Assembly (NCBI RefSeq): GCF_007004095.1
Contig: NZ_VHJK01000001.1
Coordinates: 124,001-188,000, forward strand
Reading direction: 5' to 3'
DNA: 64,000 bases
Source of the DNA: Erythrobacter insulae
GTDB lineage: Bacteria; Pseudomonadota; Alphaproteobacteria; Sphingomonadales; Sphingomonadaceae
Shown: positions 42,355-50,751 of the stretch, piece by piece
Position numbering within the stretch: the stretch's first letter is position 1
Layout: the number at the start of each line of letters is the position of its first letter
Position numbers and translations under genes: made by a program
Notes under the pieces: generated by a model
What the model was told of the DNA's origin: nothing
Databases searched by the model: none
What the model saw: only the letters and a program-made list of their open reading frames with translations

Positions 42355-42821
42355 TTACAGAGGCCGCATTGGATTTCGCCGAGGCATTGCCTGATGGCGG
42401 CGTGTTGCTGGGTCTGGATCCGGGCACAAAAACCATTGGCACCGCGATCTGCGATGCCGGATGGCGCTTCGCCACGAATGGCAAGACATTAGGCCGCGGC
42501 AAATGGACGCGCGATAAAGGCTTGCTTTCGGAAGTCATCCAATCGCGCCGCGTACAAGGTCTTGTCATCGGGCTACCGCGAAATATGGATGGCAGCGAGG
42601 GGCCGCGCGCTCAGGCGGCTCGTGCCTTTGCCCGAAATTGCTCCGAAGCTTTTGATTTACCGATCCTTTTGTGGGACGAACGCTGGTCCACACAAAGCGC
42701 CGAAGCCGCGATGATCGGACAAGATATGAGCCGCGCCAAACGTGCCGAGGCCATTGACAGCCATGCTGCGGCGATCATTTTGCAAGGCGCAATTGACCGG
42801 CTGGCAGGCGGAATACTCTAA
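42336..42821 (+). CDS. ruvX: RuvX/YqgF-family putative Holliday junction resolvase
   Basis: About 161 aa from ATG 42336, inside the end of the DUF3089 gene. The RNase H-like fold is shown by VLLGLDPGTKTIGTAICD (first catalytic Asp), VQGLVIGLPRNMDGSEGPRAQAARAFA, LLWDERWSTQSAE and the C-terminal AIDSHAAAIILQGAID. The family acts in pre-16S rRNA maturation and has been proposed to resolve Holliday junctions. No good ribosome site is visible, so translation may depend on coupling. Confidence 0.9.
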   Translation: MGGGALITEAALDFAEALPDGGVLLGLDPGTKTIGTAICDAGWRFATNGKTLGRGKWTRDKGLLSEVIQSRRVQGLVIGLPRNMDGSEGPRAQAARAFARNCSEAFDLPILLWDERWSTQSAEAAMIGQDMSRAKRAEAIDSHAAAIILQGAIDRLAGGIL

Positions 42822-43714
42822 CCGGCCAACGCCGCTCTGCGCCGTTTTGCGATAGCCATTACCATCTCGCCGCCCGACTTTTCCGCCATTCGCCACAGAT
42901 CGTCCTGTTCGCATGGATTGGAAAGCCGCGCCGCTCGCGCTTCAAAGCTGGCCAGCCGCAGCCTGTCGCTGGGATGGTTGCGCCCTACCCATTCTGAATA
43001 ATCCAGCGCTTCATCCGATCCAACGCCGATCGCAATACGCAAGAAAGTCTCGGTCGCGTTCGGGCTGAGCACGCGTGTCACTTCGCGCTGTTCCAGATCG
43101 AATCCGTATTGATCGAACCAGCACTGCGCCGGATCGACATGCATCACATTGAGCGAGACTGAGAGGCTTTCCGGTGGCAGTTGGGAATGAACATCGCGGT
43201 GCGCGCGGTAGAGCATGATTTTGCCTTCATGCAGGGCGCTTCGCTCAATAAAGTTGAGCGATGCAGGCTCGCCGGTGAAACCGGCCACCGCTTCATAATC
43301 ATACTCAAAATAATCACTGCGATATCCAGGCCCGCAATATCCGCTCGTGAGAAACGAGAAATTGTGATCATGCGGCACGCCATAAACGAAGCTGCCTGCG
43401 CCGCTGTTGCGGAAACACAGATCTTGTTCCGCAGGCCAGATATTCGCGCGCAAGAACATATTGCCGCGTCTGTGGCTCAGCACGATAGCTTGCGGACCAT
43501 AGCCGCTCTCTATGTCCCCTTGTGTACGCCCTGTGATCCGGTCAATCAGCATGTCCGCCAGGAATGTCCGATTATTCGTCAGCCGCTTTAGCCAATGGGC
43601 AGCGACGGCCGTACTTTCGGGATCAAGCGGATCAAAATTGCAATGTGCAAGTGCCTCCTCACACTCGGACAGGGAACACGTTTGCGCCGATGTGCTTTCG
43701 ATTAATTGCGGCAT
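42818..43714 (-). CDS. Unknown cupin-like protein with three-His (thiol-dioxygenase-like) pattern
   Basis: About 298 aa from ATG 43714, which shares a base with the upstream stop (TGATG). No named family is recognised with confidence. The middle reads GSFVYGVPHDHNFSFLT (His115, His117) and, 55 residues later, MLYRAHRDVHSQLPPESLSVSLNVM (His172/His176). HxH plus a later His followed by SVSL is the arrangement of cysteine-dioxygenase-type Fe(II) cupins. The C-terminal 80 residues are helical. It is the third gene of a leftward operon with a 52-aa peptide and a second unknown protein, so it may oxidise that peptide (inference). Confidence 0.6.
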   Translation of the reverse strand: MPQLIESTSAQTCSLSECEEALAHCNFDPLDPESTAVAAHWLKRLTNNRTFLADMLIDRITGRTQGDIESGYGPQAIVLSHRRGNMFLRANIWPAEQDLCFRNSGAGSFVYGVPHDHNFSFLTSGYCGPGYRSDYFEYDYEAVAGFTGEPASLNFIERSALHEGKIMLYRAHRDVHSQLPPESLSVSLNVMHVDPAQCWFDQYGFDLEQREVTRVLSPNATETFLRIAIGVGSDEALDYSEWVGRNHPSDRLRLASFEARAARLSNPCEQDDLWRMAEKSGGEMVMAIAKRRRAALAG

Positions 43715-44697
43715 CACTCAGCCCCCGCGCAGAGCTGTCGCAATTCCGGATGAGCCAAAGACAATTGCCCGCGCAGCTGCTCCGCTGGCTCACACAACTG
43801 ATCCCCTTTGTCGGCTGCGATCTGCACCAAAAGGGCCATTCCATCCCTGCTATCGCGTGCCAGCATGTGCCGCACCGCCTCCCATCGAACATCCTGGGCT
43901 TCATCGCGGTTCAAGGCGCTGTACCGGAACGTCTCACCAATGACTGGATCGCAGCATTCCAGAGCGCCCAGCACCGCGAGCCCCATCAATCGCTGGCTCG
44001 CTGTTTTATCCCCGCTTGTGCTTTTCAGCAACGCTCCATCGGGCAGCCGGTATTCGCGCGACGGTTTGGCCTGCTGCGGCAATCGTGTCAGGCGCAGGAT
44101 AGCCATGACGCTTTCAACCTTGACTATCTGACGAGCCTGCGAGCGCCCGGTGAACGACAGGCAATCTCCGGCATTCAGATTGAACCGGGTGGTGATGATC
44201 GATGCCGCGTCTTGGCTCGTTTCATCCATCTGATGCCGCGTCGCCAATGCTGATCCAGAAAGGATGATCTCGTGGCATTCACAATCAGCGAAAAGCACGC
44301 TTTGCGGGAATCGAACTTTGCATTCGGTCTGCCGTTCATAAACAATCAGGTTCAAGGACGCTCGGCCCGACTGCATGATCTGCATATTGGCGAGGCCCGG
44401 AGAGTACCGGTATTGATACGGCACCTCTCCCAGCGGCTCTTGGCGAACGGCATCAAGCGCCGATGCGATCCACATCTCGGTCAGCTCAACGGCGCTATCC
44501 GCAGCTGTCATGATAGCAGCCAAGCCGGGGCATTGAGACAGGGCGCAACCGCCCCCGAATTCGGTGAGGTCGCGCGCCAGAACCCGGGCCACATGGCTCC
44601 TTTGCCACTGCTCTTTACCGCGGCCCATTCGGTCTGAGATGCGGCGCTGCAAAGCTGTATCGCTCCGCAGCGCCGCGATGTCGGGATGGATAATCAT
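43714..44697 (-). CDS. Unknown protein, second gene of the peptide operon
   Basis: The 327-aa protein has a helical N-terminus (about 100 residues, with GGCALSQCPGLAAIMTAAD). A beta-rich centre containing RASLNLIVYERQTECKVRFP, CECHEIILSGSALATRHQ and FNLNAGDCLSFTG looks cupin-like. A C-terminal alpha-helical part (VRWEAVRHMLARDSRDGMALLVQIAADKGDQLCEPAEQLR) resembles HEAT-type repeats. I do not recognise the family. It starts 18 bases after the 52-aa ORF and its stop overlaps the cupin-like gene, so all three are probably one transcript. A substrate-binding partner is a plausible role but unproven. Confidence 0.6.
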   Translation of the reverse strand: MIIHPDIAALRSDTALQRRISDRMGRGKEQWQRSHVARVLARDLTEFGGGCALSQCPGLAAIMTAADSAVELTEMWIASALDAVRQEPLGEVPYQYRYSPGLANMQIMQSGRASLNLIVYERQTECKVRFPQSVLFADCECHEIILSGSALATRHQMDETSQDAASIITTRFNLNAGDCLSFTGRSQARQIVKVESVMAILRLTRLPQQAKPSREYRLPDGALLKSTSGDKTASQRLMGLAVLGALECCDPVIGETFRYSALNRDEAQDVRWEAVRHMLARDSRDGMALLVQIAADKGDQLCEPAEQLRGQLSLAHPELRQLCAGAE

Positions 44698-44715
44698 CTC
44701 CGCCGTATCACCAGT

Positions 44716-44874
44716 TCAAATGACCGTTTCAGGCGGTACGCTGTCATAGACATAGACCATGATCGACACGATCGATTCCTCGTAAGCGGCACCGATTTGA
44801 CTGACTGATCCGTACAGACCTTGCGCGGTCTCAAGACCAGGAATGGCAGCAATATCAAGTGTTGGAAGTTTCAT
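44716..44874 (-). CDS. 52-aa peptide, candidate precursor at the head of an unknown operon
   Basis: This ORF is too short for most gene callers. ATG 44874 is preceded by AAGGGAC with about 6-7 bases of spacing, one of the better ribosome sites nearby. The peptide starts MKLPTLDIAAIPGLETAQG, has a middle LYGSVSQIGAAYEES and ends IVSIMVYVYDSVPPETVI. It has no Cys and no signal peptide, and its hydrophobic stretch is too short to cross a membrane. The leader-like, helix-compatible start and the unusual Val/Tyr-rich end are what a modified-peptide precursor could look like. The two downstream genes on the same strand are unknown proteins, one with an iron-cupin pattern. Confidence 0.6.
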   Translation of the reverse strand: MKLPTLDIAAIPGLETAQGLYGSVSQIGAAYEESIVSIMVYVYDSVPPETVI

Positions 44875-45002
44875 GTGTAGGTCCCTTTTGCACCCGCGCT
44901 TCAGCGGAATTGCCGAAGCGCAGGAGCCAAAGTGACGCGAAGAGCTGCGCTAGAGAAATTAAATGATTGTAATGCGCTGCGCCGCATTCCAATGGTCTTG
45001 CC

Positions 45003-45491
45003 ATGAGCACACCACTCGCCCGTTTTGATCCCAGCGAAGCCTCGAAATTCTTCTTCAGGCACGGCCACACCGGCTGGCTCGGGCTTAGATACAGCGCCCA
45101 TCAGGACAATTGGGTTGAGCTGGAATTGCCGTGGCGCGAGGATTTGCTGGGGGAGTCCGATCGTGCGGTGCTTGCATCGGGTCCGATCATCAGCCTGATG
45201 GACATGGCAAGCGGCATGTCCATCTGGCAAACAAAGGGCACGTTCACGCCCATCGCCACACTCGATTTGAGGGTCGATTATCAACGCCCCGCGCGCGAGC
45301 GCAGCTCTGTATGGGGGCGCGTTGAATGCTATCGCATCACCCGATCCGCAGCATTTGTTCGCGGGATAGCGCACGATGGTGACCACAATGATCCAGTGGC
45401 GCATGTGGCCGGTGTCTTCATGACCATCGGCAAAGATCCGCGGCAAGGCAAAGTGCCCAATGGCAGCGAAGCGGGGACCGGCGATGAGTAA
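45003..45491 (+). CDS. PaaI-type hotdog thioesterase
   Basis: The 162-aa protein shows the hotdog pattern GWLGLRYSAHQDNWVELELPW, ASGPIISLMDMASGMSIWQTKGTFTPIATLDLRVDYQRPA and VAHVAGVFMTIG. The usual catalytic Asp/Asn-Gly region is replaced by SGPIISLMDMASG. Such enzymes hydrolyse acyl- or aryl-CoA thioesters. It overlaps a second hotdog gene by eight bases, suggesting a heteromer or paired activity. It is divergent from the peptide operon across 128 bases, which contain an AT-rich stretch (GAAATTAAATGATTG) but no confident promoter. Confidence 0.78.
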   Translation: MSTPLARFDPSEASKFFFRHGHTGWLGLRYSAHQDNWVELELPWREDLLGESDRAVLASGPIISLMDMASGMSIWQTKGTFTPIATLDLRVDYQRPARERSSVWGRVECYRITRSAAFVRGIAHDGDHNDPVAHVAGVFMTIGKDPRQGKVPNGSEAGTGDE

Positions 45492-45876
45492 GCTTGAACT
45501 GCCGCCCTATGCCATTGCGCTTGGCATTCGCGGTCATGACATCGAAAACGGCGTTCCTGTTTTGACAGTTGAATTCGGACCGTCAGTTGAAGGCCGCCCC
45601 GCCCATTATCACGGCGGCGCAATCGCCGGATTGCTGGAAAATGCAGGCTACGCGGTGCTGCGGGCCCGCCTGATTGAGGAAGGCCGCGAAGCCAAGCTCA
45701 AGCCGGTCAATATTACCGTCCAATACCTGTCCGCCGGAAAAACGCAGCCAAGCTTTGCCAAAGGGCGGATAACCCGTCTTGGTCGTCGCAATGCGAACAT
45801 CACGGTCGAGGCATGGCAGGATAATCGCGACCGGCCCATCGCCACAGCGATCATGAATATATTGATGGCGTCATGA
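45484..45876 (+). CDS. PaaI-type hotdog thioesterase, second copy
   Basis: The 130-aa protein contains FGPSVEGRPAHYHGGAIAGLLENAGYAVL, the HGG-x2-A-x-LLE active-site helix of PaaI-type thioesterases, and LKPVNITVQYLSAGKTQPSFAKGRI. It has the classical motif that the upstream partner lacks. ATG 45484 overlaps the partner by 8 bases. Substrate unknown. It is convergent with the PBP gene. Confidence 0.8.
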   Translation: MSKLELPPYAIALGIRGHDIENGVPVLTVEFGPSVEGRPAHYHGGAIAGLLENAGYAVLRARLIEEGREAKLKPVNITVQYLSAGKTQPSFAKGRITRLGRRNANITVEAWQDNRDRPIATAIMNILMAS

Positions 45877-45877
45877 T

Positions 45878-48040
45878 TTAGCGGTCAGGTTCAAGCTGCT
45901 CGACCTGCAAACCGTTTTCATCCAGCCGCAATTCGACCGGCACACCGTCCTGCGAAAGAATGATCCCCTGTTCCTCGAACCGGATTGAAGTCCCGTCCTG
46001 TCCCAACGGGATTTCTTCGCCTTCCTCAATATCCAGCGGCTGCACCGGACCTTCGGGATCGGGGGCAGAGGATGGCTTGGGCGCTGGCAATGACAGTGCA
46101 GACCGCATGAAATCTTTCCAGATTCGTGCAGGAAGCCCGCCGCCGGTTACTTTGTTAAGCGGGGAATTGTCGTCATTCCCGACCCACACTCCGACAACCA
46201 GATCGCCCGCATATCCGACAAACAAAGCATCGCGGTAATTCTGGGTTGTTCCGGTCTTTCCATAATTGGCAATGGGCAATGTCGCGGCCCGCCCGGTTCC
46301 CCGGTTAATGGCTGCGCGCAGCATCTGTTCAAGATCTTGATGCGCACGGCTGGAGACACTGTCCGTGGTCGTGGTAATCCATTCCCACCACCCTGTTTCT
46401 GCTTTTGGGATGGCATGCGGCCTTACTGGAAACGTATTGGCCGAGACCCCTGCATAGGCAGCCGTCAGCTCCAGCAGGGTCATCGTCGAAGTTCCCAGAG
46501 CAAGGCTGGGATCGCCTTCGGGCATGGGCGATGCAATGCCAAGCGAACGGGCAGTCCTGATCACATTTTCGCTTCCAACCTCATTGAACAATCGCACCGC
46601 AGCGACATTGCTCGACGTGGCCAGCGCATCCTCCAGAGTGATCGTGTCGGAATAGCGGTCACGCGAGTTTTTCGGGCGGTAACTGCCATTTTCGATTGGC
46701 GTATTGTCGATCGTATCTTCTGGGTTCCACCCTGCTTCCAACGCCGCGAGATAGACGAACAGTTTGAAAGTCGATCCGGGTTGGCGTTTTGCTTGCGTCG
46801 CCCGGTTGAATGGCGATTTGGCGTAACTTTTGCCGCCCACCATTGCGACCACTTCCCCAGTCGGACGCATGGCCACCAAAGCGACTTGCGCATCGCCCAA
46901 CGCAGCCCGCGAAGTCACCCTGTTGGCCAAAGCCTGCAACTGGGCATCAAGCGTCGTCGTGATCACCTGCTTTGAATAGGTCGCCTCTATTTCTTCGCGG
47001 GCGATCGGCAGTGCCCAGTCCGCAAAATAGGTGCCCGTTGGCACATCGTTGCTGGCGCGCACATCAATGCGAGGCGCAGGCATGTTCGCGGCTTGCGCCT
47101 CGGTGATATAACCAACATCGGCCATTGCGCCGATCACCAGATCCATCCGGGCTTTTGCGCGATCATAATGTTTGGTCGGATTGTACCGCGATGGCGCTTG
47201 CAACAGGCCGGCAAGCATCGCGGCCTGCTGCGGCTTAAGGTTTTCCGGCTTGCGAAAGAAGTAATGCAGGCTGGCTGCGCGCAGTCCGTATTGATTGTCT
47301 CCGAAATAAGCATTGGAGAGGTAGCGCGAGAGGATTTCGTCCTTCGTCAGCCAGGTTTCGAGCCAGAACGCGATGAGCGCCTCGCGCGCCTTACGCGTCA
47401 TGGTTTGCTCTGGTGTCAGAAAGGTGAATTTGGCCAGCTGCTGTGTGATGGTGCTGCCGCCGCCGCGCCCGGTCCAGGCTGCACGCGCTATACCGCGGGG
47501 ATCAACGCCCCAATGCGAATAAAACCGGCGATCTTCAATTGCGAGGAATGGTTGGATCACATGTTCGGGCAAGTCGGCCACCTTGACTGGCGCATCCACC
47601 ACCGCTCCGCTTCGAGCGATTGGTGTTCCGTCGCTCGCTAACAGTGTGACCTGAGGTGCAGCGATTGGCTCAAGCGATTTGGAAAGCGGCGCAGTAATCG
47701 CAAGCCAAGCGACCAGAGCAAAGAACAAAAGAAATATCGCCGCGATGATTCGCAGCGCCCACCAGCGCTTTTTGCGGCCACGGTAATGGTCTGGCCTCCA
47801 CCATGGGATGCGGCGGCGTTCTTCGCGAATGATACTTTGATCGACCTGCGAAAGCTGCTGGTCCCATGCGCTGTAATCTGGCGATGGGCGCGACGCGCTG
47901 CCATCGCTGCCATCGCTGCCAGCGTCGTCGTCATCATCGGGATGATAATCTCGCTGCGATTCGTATAACGGATAAAACCCGTTATCGCCGCCTCGCGGTT
48001 CGTCGCTCGAGCGTTTTCGGAATCGCGCAAATAGGCCCAT
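45878..48040 (-). CDS. Class A penicillin-binding protein (PBP1a family)
   Basis: About 720 aa from ATG 48040. There is a cytoplasmic Asp-rich tail (DDDDDAGSDGSDGS), a single membrane helix (IIAAIFLLFFALVAWLAIT) and a GT51 glycosyltransferase domain with the catalytic Glu in AIEDRRFYSHWGVD and GGSTITQQLAK. The transpeptidase domain has the S-x-x-K serine in RQPGSTFKLF, SSN in ATSSNVAAV and KTGT in NYGKTGTTQNYRDALF. It polymerises and cross-links peptidoglycan. The last 60 residues form an acidic extension. Confidence 0.95.
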   Translation of the reverse strand: MGLFARFRKRSSDEPRGGDNGFYPLYESQRDYHPDDDDDAGSDGSDGSASRPSPDYSAWDQQLSQVDQSIIREERRRIPWWRPDHYRGRKKRWWALRIIAAIFLLFFALVAWLAITAPLSKSLEPIAAPQVTLLASDGTPIARSGAVVDAPVKVADLPEHVIQPFLAIEDRRFYSHWGVDPRGIARAAWTGRGGGSTITQQLAKFTFLTPEQTMTRKAREALIAFWLETWLTKDEILSRYLSNAYFGDNQYGLRAASLHYFFRKPENLKPQQAAMLAGLLQAPSRYNPTKHYDRAKARMDLVIGAMADVGYITEAQAANMPAPRIDVRASNDVPTGTYFADWALPIAREEIEATYSKQVITTTLDAQLQALANRVTSRAALGDAQVALVAMRPTGEVVAMVGGKSYAKSPFNRATQAKRQPGSTFKLFVYLAALEAGWNPEDTIDNTPIENGSYRPKNSRDRYSDTITLEDALATSSNVAAVRLFNEVGSENVIRTARSLGIASPMPEGDPSLALGTSTMTLLELTAAYAGVSANTFPVRPHAIPKAETGWWEWITTTTDSVSSRAHQDLEQMLRAAINRGTGRAATLPIANYGKTGTTQNYRDALFVGYAGDLVVGVWVGNDDNSPLNKVTGGGLPARIWKDFMRSALSLPAPKPSSAPDPEGPVQPLDIEEGEEIPLGQDGTSIRFEEQGIILSQDGVPVELRLDENGLQVEQLEPDR

Positions 48041-48080
48041 CAAGACTGTGTTATCAGACTAATACGCCTGAACGCAAGAT

Positions 48081-49070
48081 TTACACGCTCTGCGCCGCGC
48101 TTTCCGGCAGATCCTCATTAAAGACCCGCTGGTAATATTCGCTCACCAAGGTTCGTTCTGCTTCGTCGCATTTGTTCAGGAATGACAGACGAAATGAAAA
48201 ACCAACCGAATTGAAGATCGCGGCATTCTGAGCCCAGGTGATGACTGTACGCGGGCTCATCACGGTCGAAATATCGCCATTCATGAAACCCTGACGTGTA
48301 AGCTCGGCCACCTTCACCATGTCCGCGATCATCGCTTCGTCGGCATCCGGGGTCTTCGATTTAACAATCTGCTGCTCTATTTCAGCAGGCAGATAATTCA
48401 GCGCAACAACCACGTTCCAGCGGTCCATTTGCGCTTGGTTGATTGCCTGCGTGCCATGATAAAGCCCGCTCGTGTCGCCTAGGCCAACGGTGTTGGTGGT
48501 CGCGAACAGACGGAAATATGGGTTCGGGGTGATTACGCGGTTCTGATCGAGCAGCGTCAGGCGGCCATCGAATTCAAGAATACGCTGGATCACGAACATT
48601 ACGTCTGGCCGGCCCGCATCATATTCGTCGAACGTCAACGCCACAGGATGCTGCAACGCCCATGGCAGGATACCTTCCTTGAACTCGGTAACCTGCAAGC
48701 CGTCTTTCAACACAATCGCATCCCGGCCAACCAAATCGATTCGGCTGATATGGGCATCCAGATTGACCCGAATACTGGGCCAATTCAGGCGCGCTGCGAC
48801 TTGTTCGATATGGGTCGATTTACCGGTGCCATGGTACCCCTGCACCATCACACGGCGGTTATGCGTAAAGCCAGCCAGGATCGCGAGAGTCGTGTCGTGA
48901 TCGAAGACATAGCTCTCATCAAGCTCGGGCACGTGTTCGCTGGTTTCGGCAAAGGCCGGAACCTGCAGATCAATGTCGATACCAAATGTATCGCGCACAT
49001 CGATCATCGCCTCTGGCGTGGTGGGGAGGCCGCTATGGCCGGTGAATTCTTCTGAGGAATGTGAGTTCAT
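48081..49070 (-). CDS. cobS: CobS-like AAA+ ATPase (cobaltochelatase subunit)
   Basis: The 329-aa MoxR/CobS-type ATPase has Walker [19 protein letters not shown] (residues about 78-95), Walker [18 protein letters not shown], a sensor-type [29 protein letters not shown] and the CobS ending [10 protein letters not shown]. CobS with CobT and CobN inserts cobalt in aerobic B12 synthesis. Here neither cobT nor other cob genes adjoin it. Many alphaproteobacteria without aerobic B12 synthesis keep a CobS/CobT pair with a J-domain protein, so the role may not be cobalt chelation. Confidence 0.88.
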   Translation of the reverse strand: MNSHSSEEFTGHSGLPTTPEAMIDVRDTFGIDIDLQVPAFAETSEHVPELDESYVFDHDTTLAILAGFTHNRRVMVQGYHGTGKSTHIEQVAARLNWPSIRVNLDAHISRIDLVGRDAIVLKDGLQVTEFKEGILPWALQHPVALTFDEYDAGRPDVMFVIQRILEFDGRLTLLDQNRVITPNPYFRLFATTNTVGLGDTSGLYHGTQAINQAQMDRWNVVVALNYLPAEIEQQIVKSKTPDADEAMIADMVKVAELTRQGFMNGDISTVMSPRTVITWAQNAAIFNSVGFSFRLSFLNKCDEAERTLVSEYYQRVFNEDLPESAAQSV

Positions 49071-49153
49071 TGCGCGCCCGCGTTAAAGAGGGATTCGCAA
49101 TGCTGCAAGACAGACAAGGCTGCTAAATTTGCAAGTCAGTGCGTTTTTGCGAC

Positions 49154-49831
49154 TTATTTCGCAGGAGCGACAATATTTGCGAGGTGCCCGCGCTTGATCC
49201 AAACTCTAGCGCCGGAACTCTCTGCGACAAATGTCTCGCTTGCTCCGGCGGGCAAGCGAATCCAATCGTGGCGGCCATATATTTCGTCATTATGGGAGCA
49301 CGAACCGTCGAGGATCAGCATTTCAAGCCCGCACGGATCGGACAGTCCGACTTTGGCATGTGCGTCCCACACTTCCAGCGCAACATGTTCATATTCGCGC
49401 GCGGCCAGCGTCGCGCTTGAGACACCTGCCCGATCAAGGGCTGGCAATATCTCGATTGAGTCCAGATCGACTGCGATCTGTTCCTGATCCGCCGGATCGA
49501 ATTGCCACAGCTTTACAAAAATCGTGCAACCGGGATCAGAGCGGGGGATGTGATGCGTCCCGACTGGATTGCGAATATATGTGCCCGCCGGATAATCGCC
49601 GTGCTCGTCCTGAAACACGCCTTCGAGAACGATGAACTCCTCTCCGCCGGAATGGGTGTGCTCGGCAAACGAGCTGCCCTTTGCGTAGCGGACGATCGAA
49701 GTTGCGCGGGCGACTTCACCGCCAATTCGATCAAGCATTCGGCGCTCGACCCCGGCCATCGGCGAGGCGACCCAGTCGATCTGGCTGGTATGACGCAGAA
49801 CGGGCTCTTCAAAGTCGGCATTGATTTCCAT
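49154..49831 (-). CDS. ChrR-type cupin protein
   Basis: The 225-aa protein contains two cupin-like halves. The first has SSFAEHTHSGGEEFIVLEGVFQDEHGDYPAGTYIRNPVGTHHIP, the metal-binding H-x-H-x5-E pattern of the ChrR cupin. The second, ending EIYGRHDWIRLPAGASETFVAESSGARVWIKRGHL, resembles it weakly. The Zn-binding anti-sigma domain of true ChrR is missing and no ECF sigma gene is adjacent. A free-standing metallo-cupin acting on an oxidised small molecule is likely; the substrate is unknown. Confidence 0.78.
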   Translation of the reverse strand: MEINADFEEPVLRHTSQIDWVASPMAGVERRMLDRIGGEVARATSIVRYAKGSSFAEHTHSGGEEFIVLEGVFQDEHGDYPAGTYIRNPVGTHHIPRSDPGCTIFVKLWQFDPADQEQIAVDLDSIEILPALDRAGVSSATLAAREYEHVALEVWDAHAKVGLSDPCGLEMLILDGSCSHNDEIYGRHDWIRLPAGASETFVAESSGARVWIKRGHLANIVAPAK

Positions 49832-49911
49832 ATTCGGTAGATGGGAGCAGCCGCGAAAGAATTAAGAGGCTGAATACTCGAATTTTTGCCGCCAGTGATT
49901 ACATTACTGCC

Positions 49912-50751
49912 ATGGCTGACCCGATTGAAACCATGCGCCTACGCCTCGTTGAACAGGTGCGCGGCGTATTTAACGATGCGTCCAAGGGGCAAAAGCCCGT
50001 ACCTCCATCGGACGATGCCTTGTTCAAGCGCGATACCCCGATCCGTCTGGTGCACGCCGATCTGGTCGGAATGATGACCGGCGGCATCCGCAGCCTGATG
50101 CTTCAAATGCTGCATCCTCATGCGCTTCAGGGTGTGCTCGACCATTCGAACTTTCGCGAAGACATGCACGGCAGGCTGCAACGCACCGCAAAGTTTATCG
50201 CTGTTACCAGTTTTGGTCACCGCGACGAGGCGATGAAAGCTATCGAGCGGGTTAACCGGATTCACGCCAAAGTCGGCGGGACACTGCCGGATGGCACCCC
50301 GTATATTGCCAACAATCCGCGCACGCTCGCTTGGGTCCATGTGGCTGAAGCGCAAAGTTTTCTGGCGGGATATTTGCGCCACGTCCGCCCTGATATGCCA
50401 TTTGCCGATCAGGATGAATATTACCGGCAATTTGCCGTGATTGCCCGTGCATTGGGCGCCGATCCAGTACCGGAAAGCAGGAGCGAGGCCGAAGCGGTTT
50501 TTCGAGAGTTGCGGTCCGACCTTCGTCCATCACCCGAAGCGCGCGAAGTGGCGCAGCTTGTGCTCAGCCAGCGTCCAAAAGGAACGCCGCCCGCATTACA
50601 AAAGGTGATCGGCGCGGAAAGCGTTGCCATGCTTCCCGATTGGGCCCGTCATATGTTGAAATTGCAAAAACCGGTTTTGACCGCCCTGCCCGCTCGCGCC
50701 GCGACATGGGGTGTCGGACGCACCTTGCGATGGGCTTTCCGTCAGAATTAG
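49912..50751 (+). CDS. Oxygenase MpaB family (DUF2236) protein
   Basis: The 279-aa helical protein has the DUF2236 pattern: LVHADLVGMMTGGIRSLMLQMLHPHALQGVLDHSNFREDMHGRLQRTAKFIAVTSFG, NRIHAKVGG and WVHVAEAQSFLAGY. The conserved His residues and FREDMHGRLQRT arginines resemble those that bind heme b in the latex-clearing-protein and MpaB oxygenase relatives. The substrate is unknown. It is divergent from the ChrR-type cupin with an 80-base gap and convergent with the DUF998 gene (4-base overlap). Confidence 0.82.
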   Translation: MADPIETMRLRLVEQVRGVFNDASKGQKPVPPSDDALFKRDTPIRLVHADLVGMMTGGIRSLMLQMLHPHALQGVLDHSNFREDMHGRLQRTAKFIAVTSFGHRDEAMKAIERVNRIHAKVGGTLPDGTPYIANNPRTLAWVHVAEAQSFLAGYLRHVRPDMPFADQDEYYRQFAVIARALGADPVPESRSEAEAVFRELRSDLRPSPEAREVAQLVLSQRPKGTPPALQKVIGAESVAMLPDWARHMLKLQKPVLTALPARAATWGVGRTLRWAFRQN

